The position numbers and the translations under genes are program-made. From Chloracidobacterium thermophilum B (GTDB lineage Bacteria; Acidobacteriota; Blastocatellia; Chloracidobacteriales; Chloracidobacteriaceae): a stretch of DNA of 64,000 nt. The stretch covers positions 248,001 to 312,000 of the forward strand of contig NC_016025.1 of NCBI RefSeq assembly GCF_000226295.1, given 5' to 3'. Each line of letters begins with the position of its first letter. The stretch's first letter is position 1. Positions 53,884 through 62,369 of this stretch are shown in pieces. The notes under the pieces are model-generated. The model saw only the letters and a program-made list of their open reading frames with translations, had not been told where the DNA came from and searched no databases.

Positions 53884-55658
53884 AGATTGGGATTGGGCGG
53901 GAATTTGACGAACGCCAGGCGGACGCCACGGACGAACACCTGGTCACTCCGTATGTTGGCCGGAGATTCAAAGCCGGCCGAGCCGAACGAGGCAATGATG
54001 TCATCCTGGTCAATCCCATCGCCGCTGATACCGATGGCCCCAACCAGGACGCCGTTTTTGTAGAGCGGCACCCCACCGGCAAAAATCTGAAGTCCGTTGC
54101 GGATATTTGCCGGTGGGCGCCGGATGACCGGTACGCTGCCGGGGTTGGAATAATTGGTAAGAATATCGGCCAGCGTACCGGCAATAAGATCAAGCTGGAG
54201 GCCCGTATTGAACGGACTCCACACGTTGGTACTGGTAAACAGCCGGCTTCCGGTGGAGAACGGTCCCGGCGCATTGGGCACACATGGCCCGGAGCCGGTG
54301 CAGTCAATCCCATCCGGGAAAAACGGACGATGAATATCGCCCAGACCCCGGCAACTGAAGGCAATTGCGCCGTTGAGCTGAATGCCATCGGCTGCGGCGC
54401 GACTGACGTAGCTGCCCAGCCCGGCCGCGGTGAGAATGGCACCGGCATTGGGATTGCTCATAAAGGCAGCCGAGCGGGCCTTCTGCACACAGACATCCAC
54501 GCCGAAAACCGGGGCGTCGGGGGTCCCACGCAGTCCGAGCAGGTTGCCGTTGGCATCCACGACGGCCACGTTGACTTCAGCAAAGTTGTTGAGGGGAAGG
54601 CGAATCCCGGCGCGGGTGGCGTACGCCTGCTGGATGGCCTGGGACAGTATTCGCTCCACTTCGGCCACCGAAAGCTGGGCGCTGGGCGTGATGTTGGCCA
54701 GCGGCGTAAAGATACGTACCGGCCGCCCGCCGAGTGTGCCGCAGATAAACTGGCTGCCGGGGCCCAGGAACGGCACGCCGGCTCTGGGAGTGGCCTGAGT
54801 GCCAAAGGCCGGAATGACCATGAAACTTCCCTGGGTGGCGAGGTTGACCAGTGGTTCGGCGACAGGCGGTGGGGCATTGACGAACCGCAGGGCGACACCA
54901 TCCACCAGAATCTGATTGCCCCGGATACCGGCTGGCGCTTCAAAACCCCGTGAGCCAGCGACGGCGATGATTTCCTCCGGCGACTGGTCATTGTCGGTCG
55001 GGTCAGGGTCGAGGCTATAGTTGCCGTCAAGTTCCACTCCGATGCCGCCTACCGGTGAGTCGCCGATGTAAAGCGGCACGCCGCCGGCATCGGCCGACAG
55101 CCCCAGCGGCAGCCGGGGGTTGATGTCACTGAAGAGCAGACTCGAAAACTGGACGCCAAACAGCGGCCCGCCCCGCGTAAAGGACACTCCCGGCGGAAAG
55201 TGCTCCTGGACAATAAAGCTCGCCGTCCGTGGGGTGAACGCATTGCCGGTTGTAGCAAAGAACGAGCAGGTGCCGGCTTTGGAAATGGCCGCCAGTTCGC
55301 TGGGGATCGGCCGTCCACCCAGTGGACCGCCCGAAATGAACGTGTTGGGATTGGCACCGGTCATGCGGAACACCGCCAGGACATTGGCTTCCCGGTCAGT
55401 CACGGCAATGGTGGCGCGCAGGTTCAGGGCGGCAGCACGGGTGACAGCCTGGGTGATGATCTGGGTGACATCACTGACGGACAGGGCGCGTTCGTTTGGG
55501 TTTGGGCACAACGGCTTGTTGAGCGCCTGAGTTTGGGGAGGCGGGGTCAGAACAGCGTTACTGCCGGAGATGTTCCGTGAACCGCAGGCCGAAAGCAGTG
55601 GAATACCTGTAATGAGCAACCCCAAAATCAGGTGTGGAAGTGAACGCAAGCAACGCAT
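53880..55658 (-). CDS. Lipoprotein with two GlcG/HbpS-like (DUF336) domains
   Basis: The 592-residue protein has a lipoprotein signal ending LLSAC (MRCLRSLPHLILGLLITG before it) and two copies of a GlcG/HbpS-type domain. Copy 1: LSVSDVTQIITQAVTRAAALNLRATIAVTDREANVLAVF, ending GDSPVGGIGV. Copy 2: LSVAEVERILSQAIQQAYATR with NVAVVDANGNLLGLRG, ending NGVLVGAIGISGDGIDQDD. HbpS-type domains bind heme or corrinoid-like cofactors in some members. Each copy is followed by IRxxQ(I/V)xVxGVxLxFV, a duplicated linker. ATG 55658 is set by GAGGAG seven bases upstream. Translationally coupled to the nonaheme cytochrome. Confidence 0.78.
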   Translation of the reverse strand: MRCLRSLPHLILGLLITGIPLLSACGSRNISGSNAVLTPPPQTQALNKPLCPNPNERALSVSDVTQIITQAVTRAAALNLRATIAVTDREANVLAVFRMTGANPNTFISGGPLGGRPIPSELAAISKAGTCSFFATTGNAFTPRTASFIVQEHFPPGVSFTRGGPLFGVQFSSLLFSDINPRLPLGLSADAGGVPLYIGDSPVGGIGVELDGNYSLDPDPTDNDQSPEEIIAVAGSRGFEAPAGIRGNQILVDGVALRFVNAPPPVAEPLVNLATQGSFMVIPAFGTQATPRAGVPFLGPGSQFICGTLGGRPVRIFTPLANITPSAQLSVAEVERILSQAIQQAYATRAGIRLPLNNFAEVNVAVVDANGNLLGLRGTPDAPVFGVDVCVQKARSAAFMSNPNAGAILTAAGLGSYVSRAAADGIQLNGAIAFSCRGLGDIHRPFFPDGIDCTGSGPCVPNAPGPFSTGSRLFTSTNVWSPFNTGLQLDLIAGTLADILTNYSNPGSVPVIRRPPANIRNGLQIFAGGVPLYKNGVLVGAIGISGDGIDQDDIIASFGSAGFESPANIRSDQVFVRGVRLAFVKFPPNPNL

Positions 55659-55852
55659 GGACATCTCCTCGTGGAAGCCAAAGAGGAACCCGTCTGCAAG
55701 GTGTGTATCCGTCGGGTCCGTTGTGTATGTGGCGGCTATCGCGCAGGTGAAGTGGCCCGAAAGTGTCCGCAAACATACCAAAACGCTTTGAGATTACAAC
55801 CTGAAAAGCAAGCCGTGGCGCTGTTCCCGGAAGTTGGATGGGGGATGGCTGG

Positions 55853-57025
55853 CTAGTGACGCTCCGGCAGGGGATAGGGAAGCAGCCGTCCGTCGCCAGT
55901 CAGACGGTACATCTGCCCGCGCCAGGTGACGGTTCGCCCGCCAAAGCCGCCCATCCAGATGGCCATCTGGAGAAGGTCCCGCAGCGGAAGCCAGCCAAGG
56001 CGGCGGATTGTCTCGCGGTCTCCCAGAATGTTTGCCATCTGCCACGCCGCCAGAAACCGCAGGGTCAGGGCAACCAGAAAGAGGTGCCAGGCAAGCGGGA
56101 CGGCGGGGAATGCCGCGACGAGCAGCGCCCCTAGCCAGAAGGTATGCGTAATGAACATTCCGGTGTAACCGCCGGGGCGGGCCGTCCGAATGGTGCGTGC
56201 CCAGCGCAGTTGATGACTGAGAAAGTCGCGCCAGGTCATGCGTGGCACAACCGTTTCCACGACACAGGAAGACAGACACACTTCGTAGCCAGCCCGGTGG
56301 GCGAGATGTCCGAGCAGGTAGTCATCGCCCAGATGGTCGGCCAGGCGGGACAGCCCGCCAAAATCCGCGATGACCGCCTTGCGGGTGGCAATCGTGGCGC
56401 CAAGGGCAAAGCTCATCCCTTCAGTCAGGCAGGCTGCCAGCACCCCGGCTATGAAGTCCGTGCTGATGCCCAGACATTCAAGATGGGCGGTCAGTCCGCC
56501 GTTTGCCGTTCCCCGGTAGGGACAGGTCACGACCCCCACCTGTGGATGTTGCAACGGGCGGACGACGGTGCGCAGGTAGTTGGGCGGAACACGAATGTCG
56601 GCGTCGCTCAGCACGACGGTTTCGTACTGTGCTGCATTGAAGGCATGGGCCAGGTTGGCGACTTTGGGGTTGATGCCCAGCGGCGGCGGCTGAAAAACGC
56701 AGGTGGTACGCACACCAGGATAGGTTTGGCGCAGGCGCTCGATGACGGCAACAGCGGCGTCTTCCGGGTCGTGGAGGGCAAAGACAATCTCATAGTGCGG
56801 GTAATCCTGGCGGAAAAAGGTTTCCAGGCAGGCTTCGAGGTCGTCATCGGCGCCACGGATGGGCTTGAGGACGCTGACCGGAGGGGTGAAGCTGGTGAGG
56901 CTGCGCTGTTCCCGGAAGCGGAGACGCCGGAACCAGAGCGTGCCCAGCAGAACGACGAACTGGTAAGCGCTCGATGCCACCACGAGTAACGCCAGACCGG
57001 CAAACAACCAGGGAGCGGCATGCAT
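55853..57025 (-). CDS. hpnI: Hopanoid biosynthesis glycosyltransferase HpnI
   Basis: HpnI adds N-acetylglucosamine to bacteriohopanetetrol. The 390-residue GT2 membrane protein resembles ceramide glucosyltransferase: N-terminal anchor (LFAGLALLVVASSAYQFVVLLG), VSVLKPIRGADDDLEACLETFFRQDYP, DxD-like DADIRVPPNYL, FALGATIATRKAVI, the general-base Asp region HLGDDYLLGHLAHRAGY, and the product-binding QLRWARTIR, followed by C-terminal membrane helices. It is the last gene of the hpnJ-hpnK-DMT-DMT-hpnI series on the minus strand, 75 bases after the second DMT gene. Confidence 0.9.
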   Translation of the reverse strand: MHAAPWLFAGLALLVVASSAYQFVVLLGTLWFRRLRFREQRSLTSFTPPVSVLKPIRGADDDLEACLETFFRQDYPHYEIVFALHDPEDAAVAVIERLRQTYPGVRTTCVFQPPPLGINPKVANLAHAFNAAQYETVVLSDADIRVPPNYLRTVVRPLQHPQVGVVTCPYRGTANGGLTAHLECLGISTDFIAGVLAACLTEGMSFALGATIATRKAVIADFGGLSRLADHLGDDYLLGHLAHRAGYEVCLSSCVVETVVPRMTWRDFLSHQLRWARTIRTARPGGYTGMFITHTFWLGALLVAAFPAVPLAWHLFLVALTLRFLAAWQMANILGDRETIRRLGWLPLRDLLQMAIWMGGFGGRTVTWRGQMYRLTGDGRLLPYPLPERH

Positions 57026-57100
57026 GGGACTAGTCTCCAGTCTCCGTGGCAGGGGATGAAATGAGAAGACCGTCAGCCGCCATGGCGATGCAGTGAGGGT

Positions 57101-57481
57101 TCAGAAAAACAACAGGTAAGCGCCGCCGGTGACGAGCAGCGTCCCGATCCAGCGGGTAGGGCTGACCCGTTCCTTGAGAAGGAACTGAGCGCCCAAGGTA
57201 TTGAGGACAAAGCTCAGCGCCGTTGCCGGCTCCACCAGGCTCACCGGTGCAACGGAAAGGGCCGCCAGAAGCGAAGCAAACGCGCCGGCCATACAGGCCA
57301 CACCAAGGTAAAACCCCGGTGCGCCGAGCGTACGTCCGGCAAGCCGCAGGGCATCACGCCAGGTACGAAGCTCGTCCTTGCCGACCTGCTTCATAGTCCG
57401 GCTCAGGATGAGATCGCCCACTGTGCCGAACACGACGATGCCGGCAATCAGGGCAATGACAACAGAGACCGAGGCCGTCAT
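57101..57481 (-). CDS. Half-size DMT/SMR membrane protein B in hopanoid cluster
   Basis: The 126-residue protein has about four membrane helices (SVVIALIAGIVVFGTVGDLILS; GFYLGVACMAGAFASLLAALSV; LVEPATALSFVLNTLGAQFLL; WIGTLLVTGGAYLLFF) and the EamA/SMR pattern with KERVSPTRWIGTLLV at the end. It overlaps its neighbour by ATGA. The two likely form a heterodimer, as do ArnE and ArnF, which flip an undecaprenyl-linked sugar. In this context a hopanoid or its glycosyl donor could be the cargo. That is inference from position. Confidence 0.75.
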   Translation of the reverse strand: MTASVSVVIALIAGIVVFGTVGDLILSRTMKQVGKDELRTWRDALRLAGRTLGAPGFYLGVACMAGAFASLLAALSVAPVSLVEPATALSFVLNTLGAQFLLKERVSPTRWIGTLLVTGGAYLLFF

Positions 57482-57894
57482 GACGCTGCCTCCAGATGTG
57501 ATGTCTGCCGGTCGGCTTCGGCGCTGCGCGTCACCAGATACACCCCGGTGGCAATGGCAACAATGCCTGTCCAGCGCAGCGCCGAGACGGTTTCTCCGAG
57601 CAGCAGCGCACCCAGCAGCGCCGTAATGACGTAGCCCAGCGACGTGACCGGCAGGACATAACTCAGATCGAGCTTGGAGAGCAGCGTCAAAAACAGGATG
57701 AAGAACGCGATGAGCAGAGCCAGTCCGCCCAGAAAGGTCACGTCGGTGGCGAGGGTCAGAAGCACGGCACCCACGTCATAGGCTGCCAGGTGGGCTTCGA
57801 GGGTTGGGGCCAGACGCTTCATCGCCAGCGTCAGCAGAACATTGCCCAGCGAATTGACGATGACCGAAGCCGCCACAAAAGGATGGAGTTTCAT
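57478..57894 (-). CDS. Half-size DMT/SMR membrane protein A in hopanoid cluster
   Basis: ATG 57894 overlaps the hpnK stop (ATGA) and gives 138 residues with four helices: FVAASVIVNSLGNVLLTLAMK, FLGGLALLIAFFILFLTLL, YVLPVTSLGYVITALLGALLLGE, and WTGIVAIATGVYLV. The motifs NVLLTLAMKR and LSYVLPVTSLGYV with GETVSALRW are those of EamA/SMR half-transporters. A polar tail (RSAEADRQTSHLEAAS) follows. Tight coupling to hpnK and to the second half-transporter argues that all act together. Confidence 0.77.
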   Translation of the reverse strand: MKLHPFVAASVIVNSLGNVLLTLAMKRLAPTLEAHLAAYDVGAVLLTLATDVTFLGGLALLIAFFILFLTLLSKLDLSYVLPVTSLGYVITALLGALLLGETVSALRWTGIVAIATGVYLVTRSAEADRQTSHLEAAS

Positions 57895-58739
57895 GACAAG
57901 TCTGCGTAGGTCACAGGCTGGATGTGCCGTTGCCGGAGGCGGGCTTTGACCTGCGGACTCAACAGCGCCGCCAGTTCGTCGGGACCCTGGGCGTTGTGTG
58001 CCGGCAACATAGGCGATGCGACCTCCGGGTGGCAATACACTTCCTGGGGGGCGGCGCTCAGGCGGTCGAGCAGCGCCAGCCAGTAGTCTTCCGTGAAGCG
58101 CCCGGTCTCGTAGAGTCCGTGAACTTCGTCCACAGCACGCAGGTGGTGCCGCCGCAGGTGTCTGATGGCCAGCGCGGAAAGCCAGCCAAACACCAGCCGG
58201 TGTCCGACCTTGACGGGCCACCCCTGCCGCCGGATGGCCAGGTTGCGCCAGAGCCGCTCCCGTGGCAGGCGGACAAACCGGATGCCAAACGCGGCCGCAC
58301 AGGCGGCAACAACGGGAAAAACCGCCGGATGCAGGTGAAAGTGCAGGTGGCCGTCCACATGGGAGCAGGGCAACCCCGTGGCCAGAAAACGCTCGAATTG
58401 GGCGCGGATTTCCCGGCGCAACTCCGCCCGGCAGCGTGGATCGAAAAAGTACCGTACTCCGGCAACGACCGGATTGGAAGCAAACTGCCGCTGGCCGTCA
58501 ACGAGGTGTGGAATTTCCGTGGGGGGCAGGACGGATTTGCCGCACACCAGCGTCAGGTGCAGTCCGACGCTCAGGCGGGGACGGGCTTTGGCCAGCGCCA
58601 CGGCCTCGTCGCAGGCATCGCCCCCGACCATGAGACTGCAACTCGTCAGGATGCCTTCGTCATGGGCCTTGACCACGGCCTGGTTGACCGTGGAGGAAAC
58701 CCCGAAGTCGTCGGCATTGATGATGAGCTTGATGGACAT
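57891..58739 (-). CDS. hpnK: Hopanoid biosynthesis deacetylase HpnK (YdjC/ChbG family)
   Basis: HpnK removes the acetyl group from GlcNAc-bacteriohopanetetrol to give the glucosaminyl form. The 282-residue protein shows the YdjC metal-dependent deacetylase motifs: LIINADDFGVSSTVNQAV (catalytic Asp pair), SVGLHLTLVCGK, and the metal-binding CSHVDGHLHFHLHPAVF. YCHPEVASP lies near the end. ATG 58739 is chosen because the fold begins at SIKLIINADDFG. It lies 48 bases after hpnJ. Confidence 0.93.
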   Translation of the reverse strand: MSIKLIINADDFGVSSTVNQAVVKAHDEGILTSCSLMVGGDACDEAVALAKARPRLSVGLHLTLVCGKSVLPPTEIPHLVDGQRQFASNPVVAGVRYFFDPRCRAELRREIRAQFERFLATGLPCSHVDGHLHFHLHPAVFPVVAACAAAFGIRFVRLPRERLWRNLAIRRQGWPVKVGHRLVFGWLSALAIRHLRRHHLRAVDEVHGLYETGRFTEDYWLALLDRLSAAPQEVYCHPEVASPMLPAHNAQGPDELAALLSPQVKARLRQRHIQPVTYADLS

Positions 58740-58787
58740 CGCCCGCAAAGTGCCCGGCACAGGAAGCGCGTACCGGAAGTGGCGGTG

Positions 58788-60254
58788 CTACACCCCCTTG
58801 TGAGTCCCGGCCGTTTCCACCTGGCTGCGGTAATACGCCTGCCGCTTGGAGCGCAGCCGCAGAAAATCACGCGCTTCCCTGTAGAGGCGTTTCCGTTCCT
58901 GCCCGTCAAAGATGGCTTTCCCGACAATCCGGGCGATGATTCTGGGCCGGAAGTAGTAGCCGTCATAGAAGTCTTCGACGGCCTTCATAATCTGGCCCTT
59001 GGTCAGTCCGGGATATTCGATGTGCGGAAGCTGATGGCCTTCTTCGTCCGTCATCGCCCCTTCCGTCAGCCAGCCCTGCTCCACGAGATAGTCGTAGAGT
59101 TCCGTCCCCGGGTAGGCGTGGGCAATCGAAACCTGGATGGTCTCGCAGTCGAGTTCCTTGGCGAAGCGGATGGTTTTCTCGATGGTCTGGGGCGTCTCGC
59201 CGGGCAGACCCAGGATGAAATCGCCGTGAACGACCAGACCGAGCTTTTTGCAGTGCTTCATAAACTGCCGCGCCATGTCGGTCGTTGCGCCTTTCTTGAT
59301 GTTTTTCAGGATTTGGTCGTCGCCGGACTCAAACCCGACAATCAGCAGGCGGCAACCGGCTTCCTTCATCGCTTTCAGGGCGTCGTAGGTTGTGGTGACG
59401 CGCGCCGTGCAGGACCAGGTTTTTTTGAGCGGCTTGAGTTTTTCGCAGACTTCAATGGTACGTGAAGGCTGGTAGGAAAATGTGTCGTCGTCGAAGAAGA
59501 TTTCCTTCAGTTTGGGGAACAGTTCCCAGGCGTGGGCAAATTCATTCGCTACGTCTTGGGCTGACCGCTTGCGCCAGGGGTGCCCGGAAATCGTCTGCGG
59601 CCACATGCAGAAGGTACAGAGGGCCGGGCAGCCACGGGTGGAGTAAAACGCCACGTAGGGGTGCAGCAGAAACGGCACGTTGTATTTTGTGTAATCCAGG
59701 TCGCGGGCATAGACTTCGGTTGCCCAGGGCAGGGCGTCGAGGTCGTGGATGGGCGGCCGGTCGGGGGTGCAGATAAAGCGTCCGTTGGCGTCAAGGTAGG
59801 CAATGCCTTCAATGTCGGCAAGCGGCTTGCCCATGGCAAACTCCGTCACGCTGTAGTCAAATTCCTTGCGGGTGACGAAATCAATCGCCCCGTCGGCCAG
59901 CCGCAGCGTCTCTTCCGCCCGGACGGTCACGTGTGGGCCGACGAAAGCAATCTTGACGTGCGGGTTCTGCTCCTTGAACATCCGCGCCAGTTTGAGGTCG
60001 TTATGCAGTCCGGGTGCGCTCGTAAACAGCACGATGAATTCGTAATCCTGAGCAATCTTCAGGGTTTCCTGGAGGCTGATGCCATGAGGTGGGGCATCGA
60101 GCAGCCGCGCGCCGGGAATCATGCCGGCCGGGTAGGCCAGCCACACCGGATACCAGTAGGACGCAATTTCGCGCGTCGCCGGCCAGCGCGAACTGGCTCC
60201 GCCATCAAAGCCTTCGAAGGAAGGTGGATTGAGCAGCAAGGTTTTCATCGGCAT
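58788..60254 (-). CDS. hpnJ: Hopanoid biosynthesis radical SAM protein HpnJ
   Basis: HpnJ is needed to form the cyclitol ether head group of bacteriohopanetetrol. The 488-residue protein has an N-terminal B12-binding-like domain (MKTLLLNPPSFEGFDGG, FVGPHVTVRAEETLRL), then the radical SAM cluster motif RGCPALCTFCMWPQ, FFDDDTFSYQPSRTIEVCEKL and LIVGFESGDDQILKNI, and a C-terminal helical part. Start 60254 is the first ATG; a second ATG lies six bases later. The gene runs divergently from the LolA-like gene. Confidence 0.93.
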   Translation of the reverse strand: MPMKTLLLNPPSFEGFDGGASSRWPATREIASYWYPVWLAYPAGMIPGARLLDAPPHGISLQETLKIAQDYEFIVLFTSAPGLHNDLKLARMFKEQNPHVKIAFVGPHVTVRAEETLRLADGAIDFVTRKEFDYSVTEFAMGKPLADIEGIAYLDANGRFICTPDRPPIHDLDALPWATEVYARDLDYTKYNVPFLLHPYVAFYSTRGCPALCTFCMWPQTISGHPWRKRSAQDVANEFAHAWELFPKLKEIFFDDDTFSYQPSRTIEVCEKLKPLKKTWSCTARVTTTYDALKAMKEAGCRLLIVGFESGDDQILKNIKKGATTDMARQFMKHCKKLGLVVHGDFILGLPGETPQTIEKTIRFAKELDCETIQVSIAHAYPGTELYDYLVEQGWLTEGAMTDEEGHQLPHIEYPGLTKGQIMKAVEDFYDGYYFRPRIIARIVGKAIFDGQERKRLYREARDFLRLRSKRQAYYRSQVETAGTHKGV

Positions 60255-60376
60255 AGTGTGTTTATGTTCTCCGTGATCCCGTGGGGAGGGCGCACTGCCT
60301 CCGCCCGGAGGTTGATTTCAAGGCTGTCCGTTGCCAGACGGTTGGTTCCCCGGCCCGAAGGAGGGCGGCGGGTTTC

Positions 60377-61000
60377 ATGAGCAGACCGGTATTTCGTCGC
60401 AACTTGGTCGCCGTCGTGCTGGGGTTGCTGCTGATCGGGCTGCCCGGCCCGGCCGGGGCGGATGATCTGGCCCCCTCGGAACTGGTCGAACGCATGCGGG
60501 CCGCGTTTGAGCGCGTGCAGGACTACACCTGTCGTCTGATTGAGCGGAACTTCAGACGGCCCGATGAATTTTCCGAAAGCGACTATGCGTTCAAGAAGCC
60601 GCATTTCATTAAGCTGGTGGGACGTGTCGGCCGGTCGAAGGGATCGGTTGTCGTCCTGGGCCGGGACGGCAAAACCAGCCTGCGCAAAAATGGCTTTCCC
60701 ATTCCAACCTTCCTGGTACGAGAGGAGTTGCGCGATTTTGCCCGCAGTGACTTTGGCAGCCTGATCGAAGAGATCGAGCAGATGTTGCAGGCTGGCGCGG
60801 AAGCCGCTGTGACGCTCCGGGGCGACGCCTACCTGCTGCGGCTGGCGCAGGGCAATCGGGTGCGTCTTTACGTGGTGGATGCCCAGGTCAACCTGCCCAT
60901 CGAGTTGCTCGAAACCGTGGACGGCCAACGGGTCAGTCTGACCGAATGGCGTGATCTGCGGCTTGATGTCGGTTTGACTGAGGCTGCTTTTCAGCCGTGA
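60377..61000 (+). CDS. Secreted LolA/DUF1571-like protein within hopanoid cluster
   Basis: The 207-residue protein has a signal peptide (FRRNLVAVVLGLLLIGLPGPAGA, residues 5-27) followed by a single domain starting ELVERMRAAFERVQDYTCRLIERNFRRP. This pattern of a helix then Y-x-C/x-L-x-E strand with HFIKLVGR..GSVVVLGRDG is like DUF1571 or the LolA/LolB lipid-binding fold. ATG 60377 is preferred to upstream starts because the signal peptide follows directly. It is the only + strand gene between hpnJ and hpnH. A periplasmic hopanoid or lipoprotein carrier is a possible role, not shown. Confidence 0.6.
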   Translation: MSRPVFRRNLVAVVLGLLLIGLPGPAGADDLAPSELVERMRAAFERVQDYTCRLIERNFRRPDEFSESDYAFKKPHFIKLVGRVGRSKGSVVVLGRDGKTSLRKNGFPIPTFLVREELRDFARSDFGSLIEEIEQMLQAGAEAAVTLRGDAYLLRLAQGNRVRLYVVDAQVNLPIELLETVDGQRVSLTEWRDLRLDVGLTEAAFQP

Positions 61001-61035
61001 CTGGCGGCCTGGTGCTTGCCCGTCCTGCGCCGTGT

Positions 61036-62046
61036 TCATACGCCCATCCCTAGCGACCAGGCGGCGAGTTGCAGCTTGCCGCGCAGGGTTTTCATGGCTT
61101 CTTCGACGGCGCTGTGTTCCGAGCCGCTGTGCATCTTGCAGTTGACACAGCGCGGGTCCTGGCGGCTTTCCCAGTAGTTCCAGTCAACCGTGTTCCAGAA
61201 GGTCTCAAAGTCCTGAAAATAGCCTTCGCCCTCGATGAGGTAGCAGGGCGCTTTCCAGCCCTTCGGCGTGTAGTTGACCGTGGACCACGGCGCGCAGGGA
61301 AGCTCAATGAGGCCGGCAGCGAAGTCCAGAAACTTGGGCGTGGCGTTGATCTTGTATTTCTTCGCAAAGGCGCGGATGGCCCGGAATTTTTCGTGCGTCT
61401 GTTCGCGGTTGAGAAAAATGTCGTTTTTGACGCTCTGGTACTCGTAGCCCGGAGAAATCAAAATCCCGTTCGCGCCGAGTTCATCCACGAGTTGGCAAAG
61501 CTGCTCGACTTCCTCGATCCTGGTTTCGCGGAAGACCGTTGTGTTCAGATAGACGTTGTAGCCGAGTTTTTTGGCTTTTCGGATGGCATCAATGGCCTTG
61601 TCAAACACCCCGGCGCGGTTGGTGACGTAATCGTGGGTTTCGCGCATGCCATCGAGATGAATCATCAGCAGCAGCCGGTGGGTGGGCGGCACGACGCCGA
61701 AGAGTTTTTCTTCGAGCTTGAGCGCATTGGTGCAGAAGATCACGTGCTTGTCGCGGGCAAACAGCCCTTCGAGCAGTTCTTTGAGTTCCGGGTACAGGCA
61801 TGGCTCGCCGCCACAGATGTTGACAATAGGCGCGCCACAGGCGTCCACGGCGGCAAAGCATTTTTCCGGTGGCAACCGGTCGGAGAGTTTGCCGGTGTAA
61901 CGCTCGGTTGAGCAGCCCAGGCAGGCAAGGTTGCAGGTGTAGAGCGGTTCAAGCATGAGCACGGTCGGGTAACGTTTCCGACCAAGGCGTTCCATTCTGG
62001 CGCGGTGGCGCGCTTGCGCAAGCGTGAACTGGAGGGGGAAGCGCAT
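61036..62046 (-). CDS. hpnH: Adenosylhopane synthase HpnH (radical SAM)
   Basis: HpnH adds the 5'-deoxyadenosyl radical to diploptene, giving adenosylhopane, the first committed step to extended hopanoids. The 336-residue protein begins MRFPLQFTLAQARHRARM, has the cluster motif YTCNLACLGCSTERY, NICGGEPCLYPEL, and a C-terminal SPASM-like/auxiliary region with CAPWSTVNYTPKGWKAPCYL and CVNCKMHSGSE. ATG 62046 is chosen because family similarity starts there; upstream in-frame sequence is unlike the family. It converges with the LolA-like gene. Confidence 0.95.
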   Translation of the reverse strand: MRFPLQFTLAQARHRARMERLGRKRYPTVLMLEPLYTCNLACLGCSTERYTGKLSDRLPPEKCFAAVDACGAPIVNICGGEPCLYPELKELLEGLFARDKHVIFCTNALKLEEKLFGVVPPTHRLLLMIHLDGMRETHDYVTNRAGVFDKAIDAIRKAKKLGYNVYLNTTVFRETRIEEVEQLCQLVDELGANGILISPGYEYQSVKNDIFLNREQTHEKFRAIRAFAKKYKINATPKFLDFAAGLIELPCAPWSTVNYTPKGWKAPCYLIEGEGYFQDFETFWNTVDWNYWESRQDPRCVNCKMHSGSEHSAVEEAMKTLRGKLQLAAWSLGMGV

Positions 62047-62369
62047 GATGTTTGGGTCTCGGCGTAGGCGACTTGGGAAAACTCCGGTGGTGCCGGTGAT
62101 TGTCCTTGCACTTGGCGTTTTCAAGGTTGCCGTTGGTATCACATCTGACAGTCAGCAACAATGACGGCTTCCGTTGCTGAGCCTCGCAGGTTTCCGGCGT
62201 CCGGTGTTGCGCGGAACATGTTTCCGGACCAGCGAAAGCGGCAATGCCGTGGGGATGACCCAACGGGTGCCCTGACAAGGAAACAGACAGGGCGCTGGCC
62301 CTTGTTTTGGAACGAAGGTGTGCCTAACGTAAGCCTCAGTTCTCACCTTGGCGAAAGGACGACCAATCC
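62047..62369. other. Divergent non-coding region between hpnH and aldehyde dehydrogenase
   Basis: These 323 bases separate the divergent hpnH and aldehyde dehydrogenase genes and must hold both promoters. The only clear element is the ribosome site GAAAGGA about 10 bases before 62370. No credible small gene, operator or hairpin was found by eye. Confidence 0.55.

Noticed and set aside
57924-59465. 513-codon open frame on the + strand opposite hpnK and hpnJ
   Set aside because: Antisense shadow of two clear hopanoid genes.
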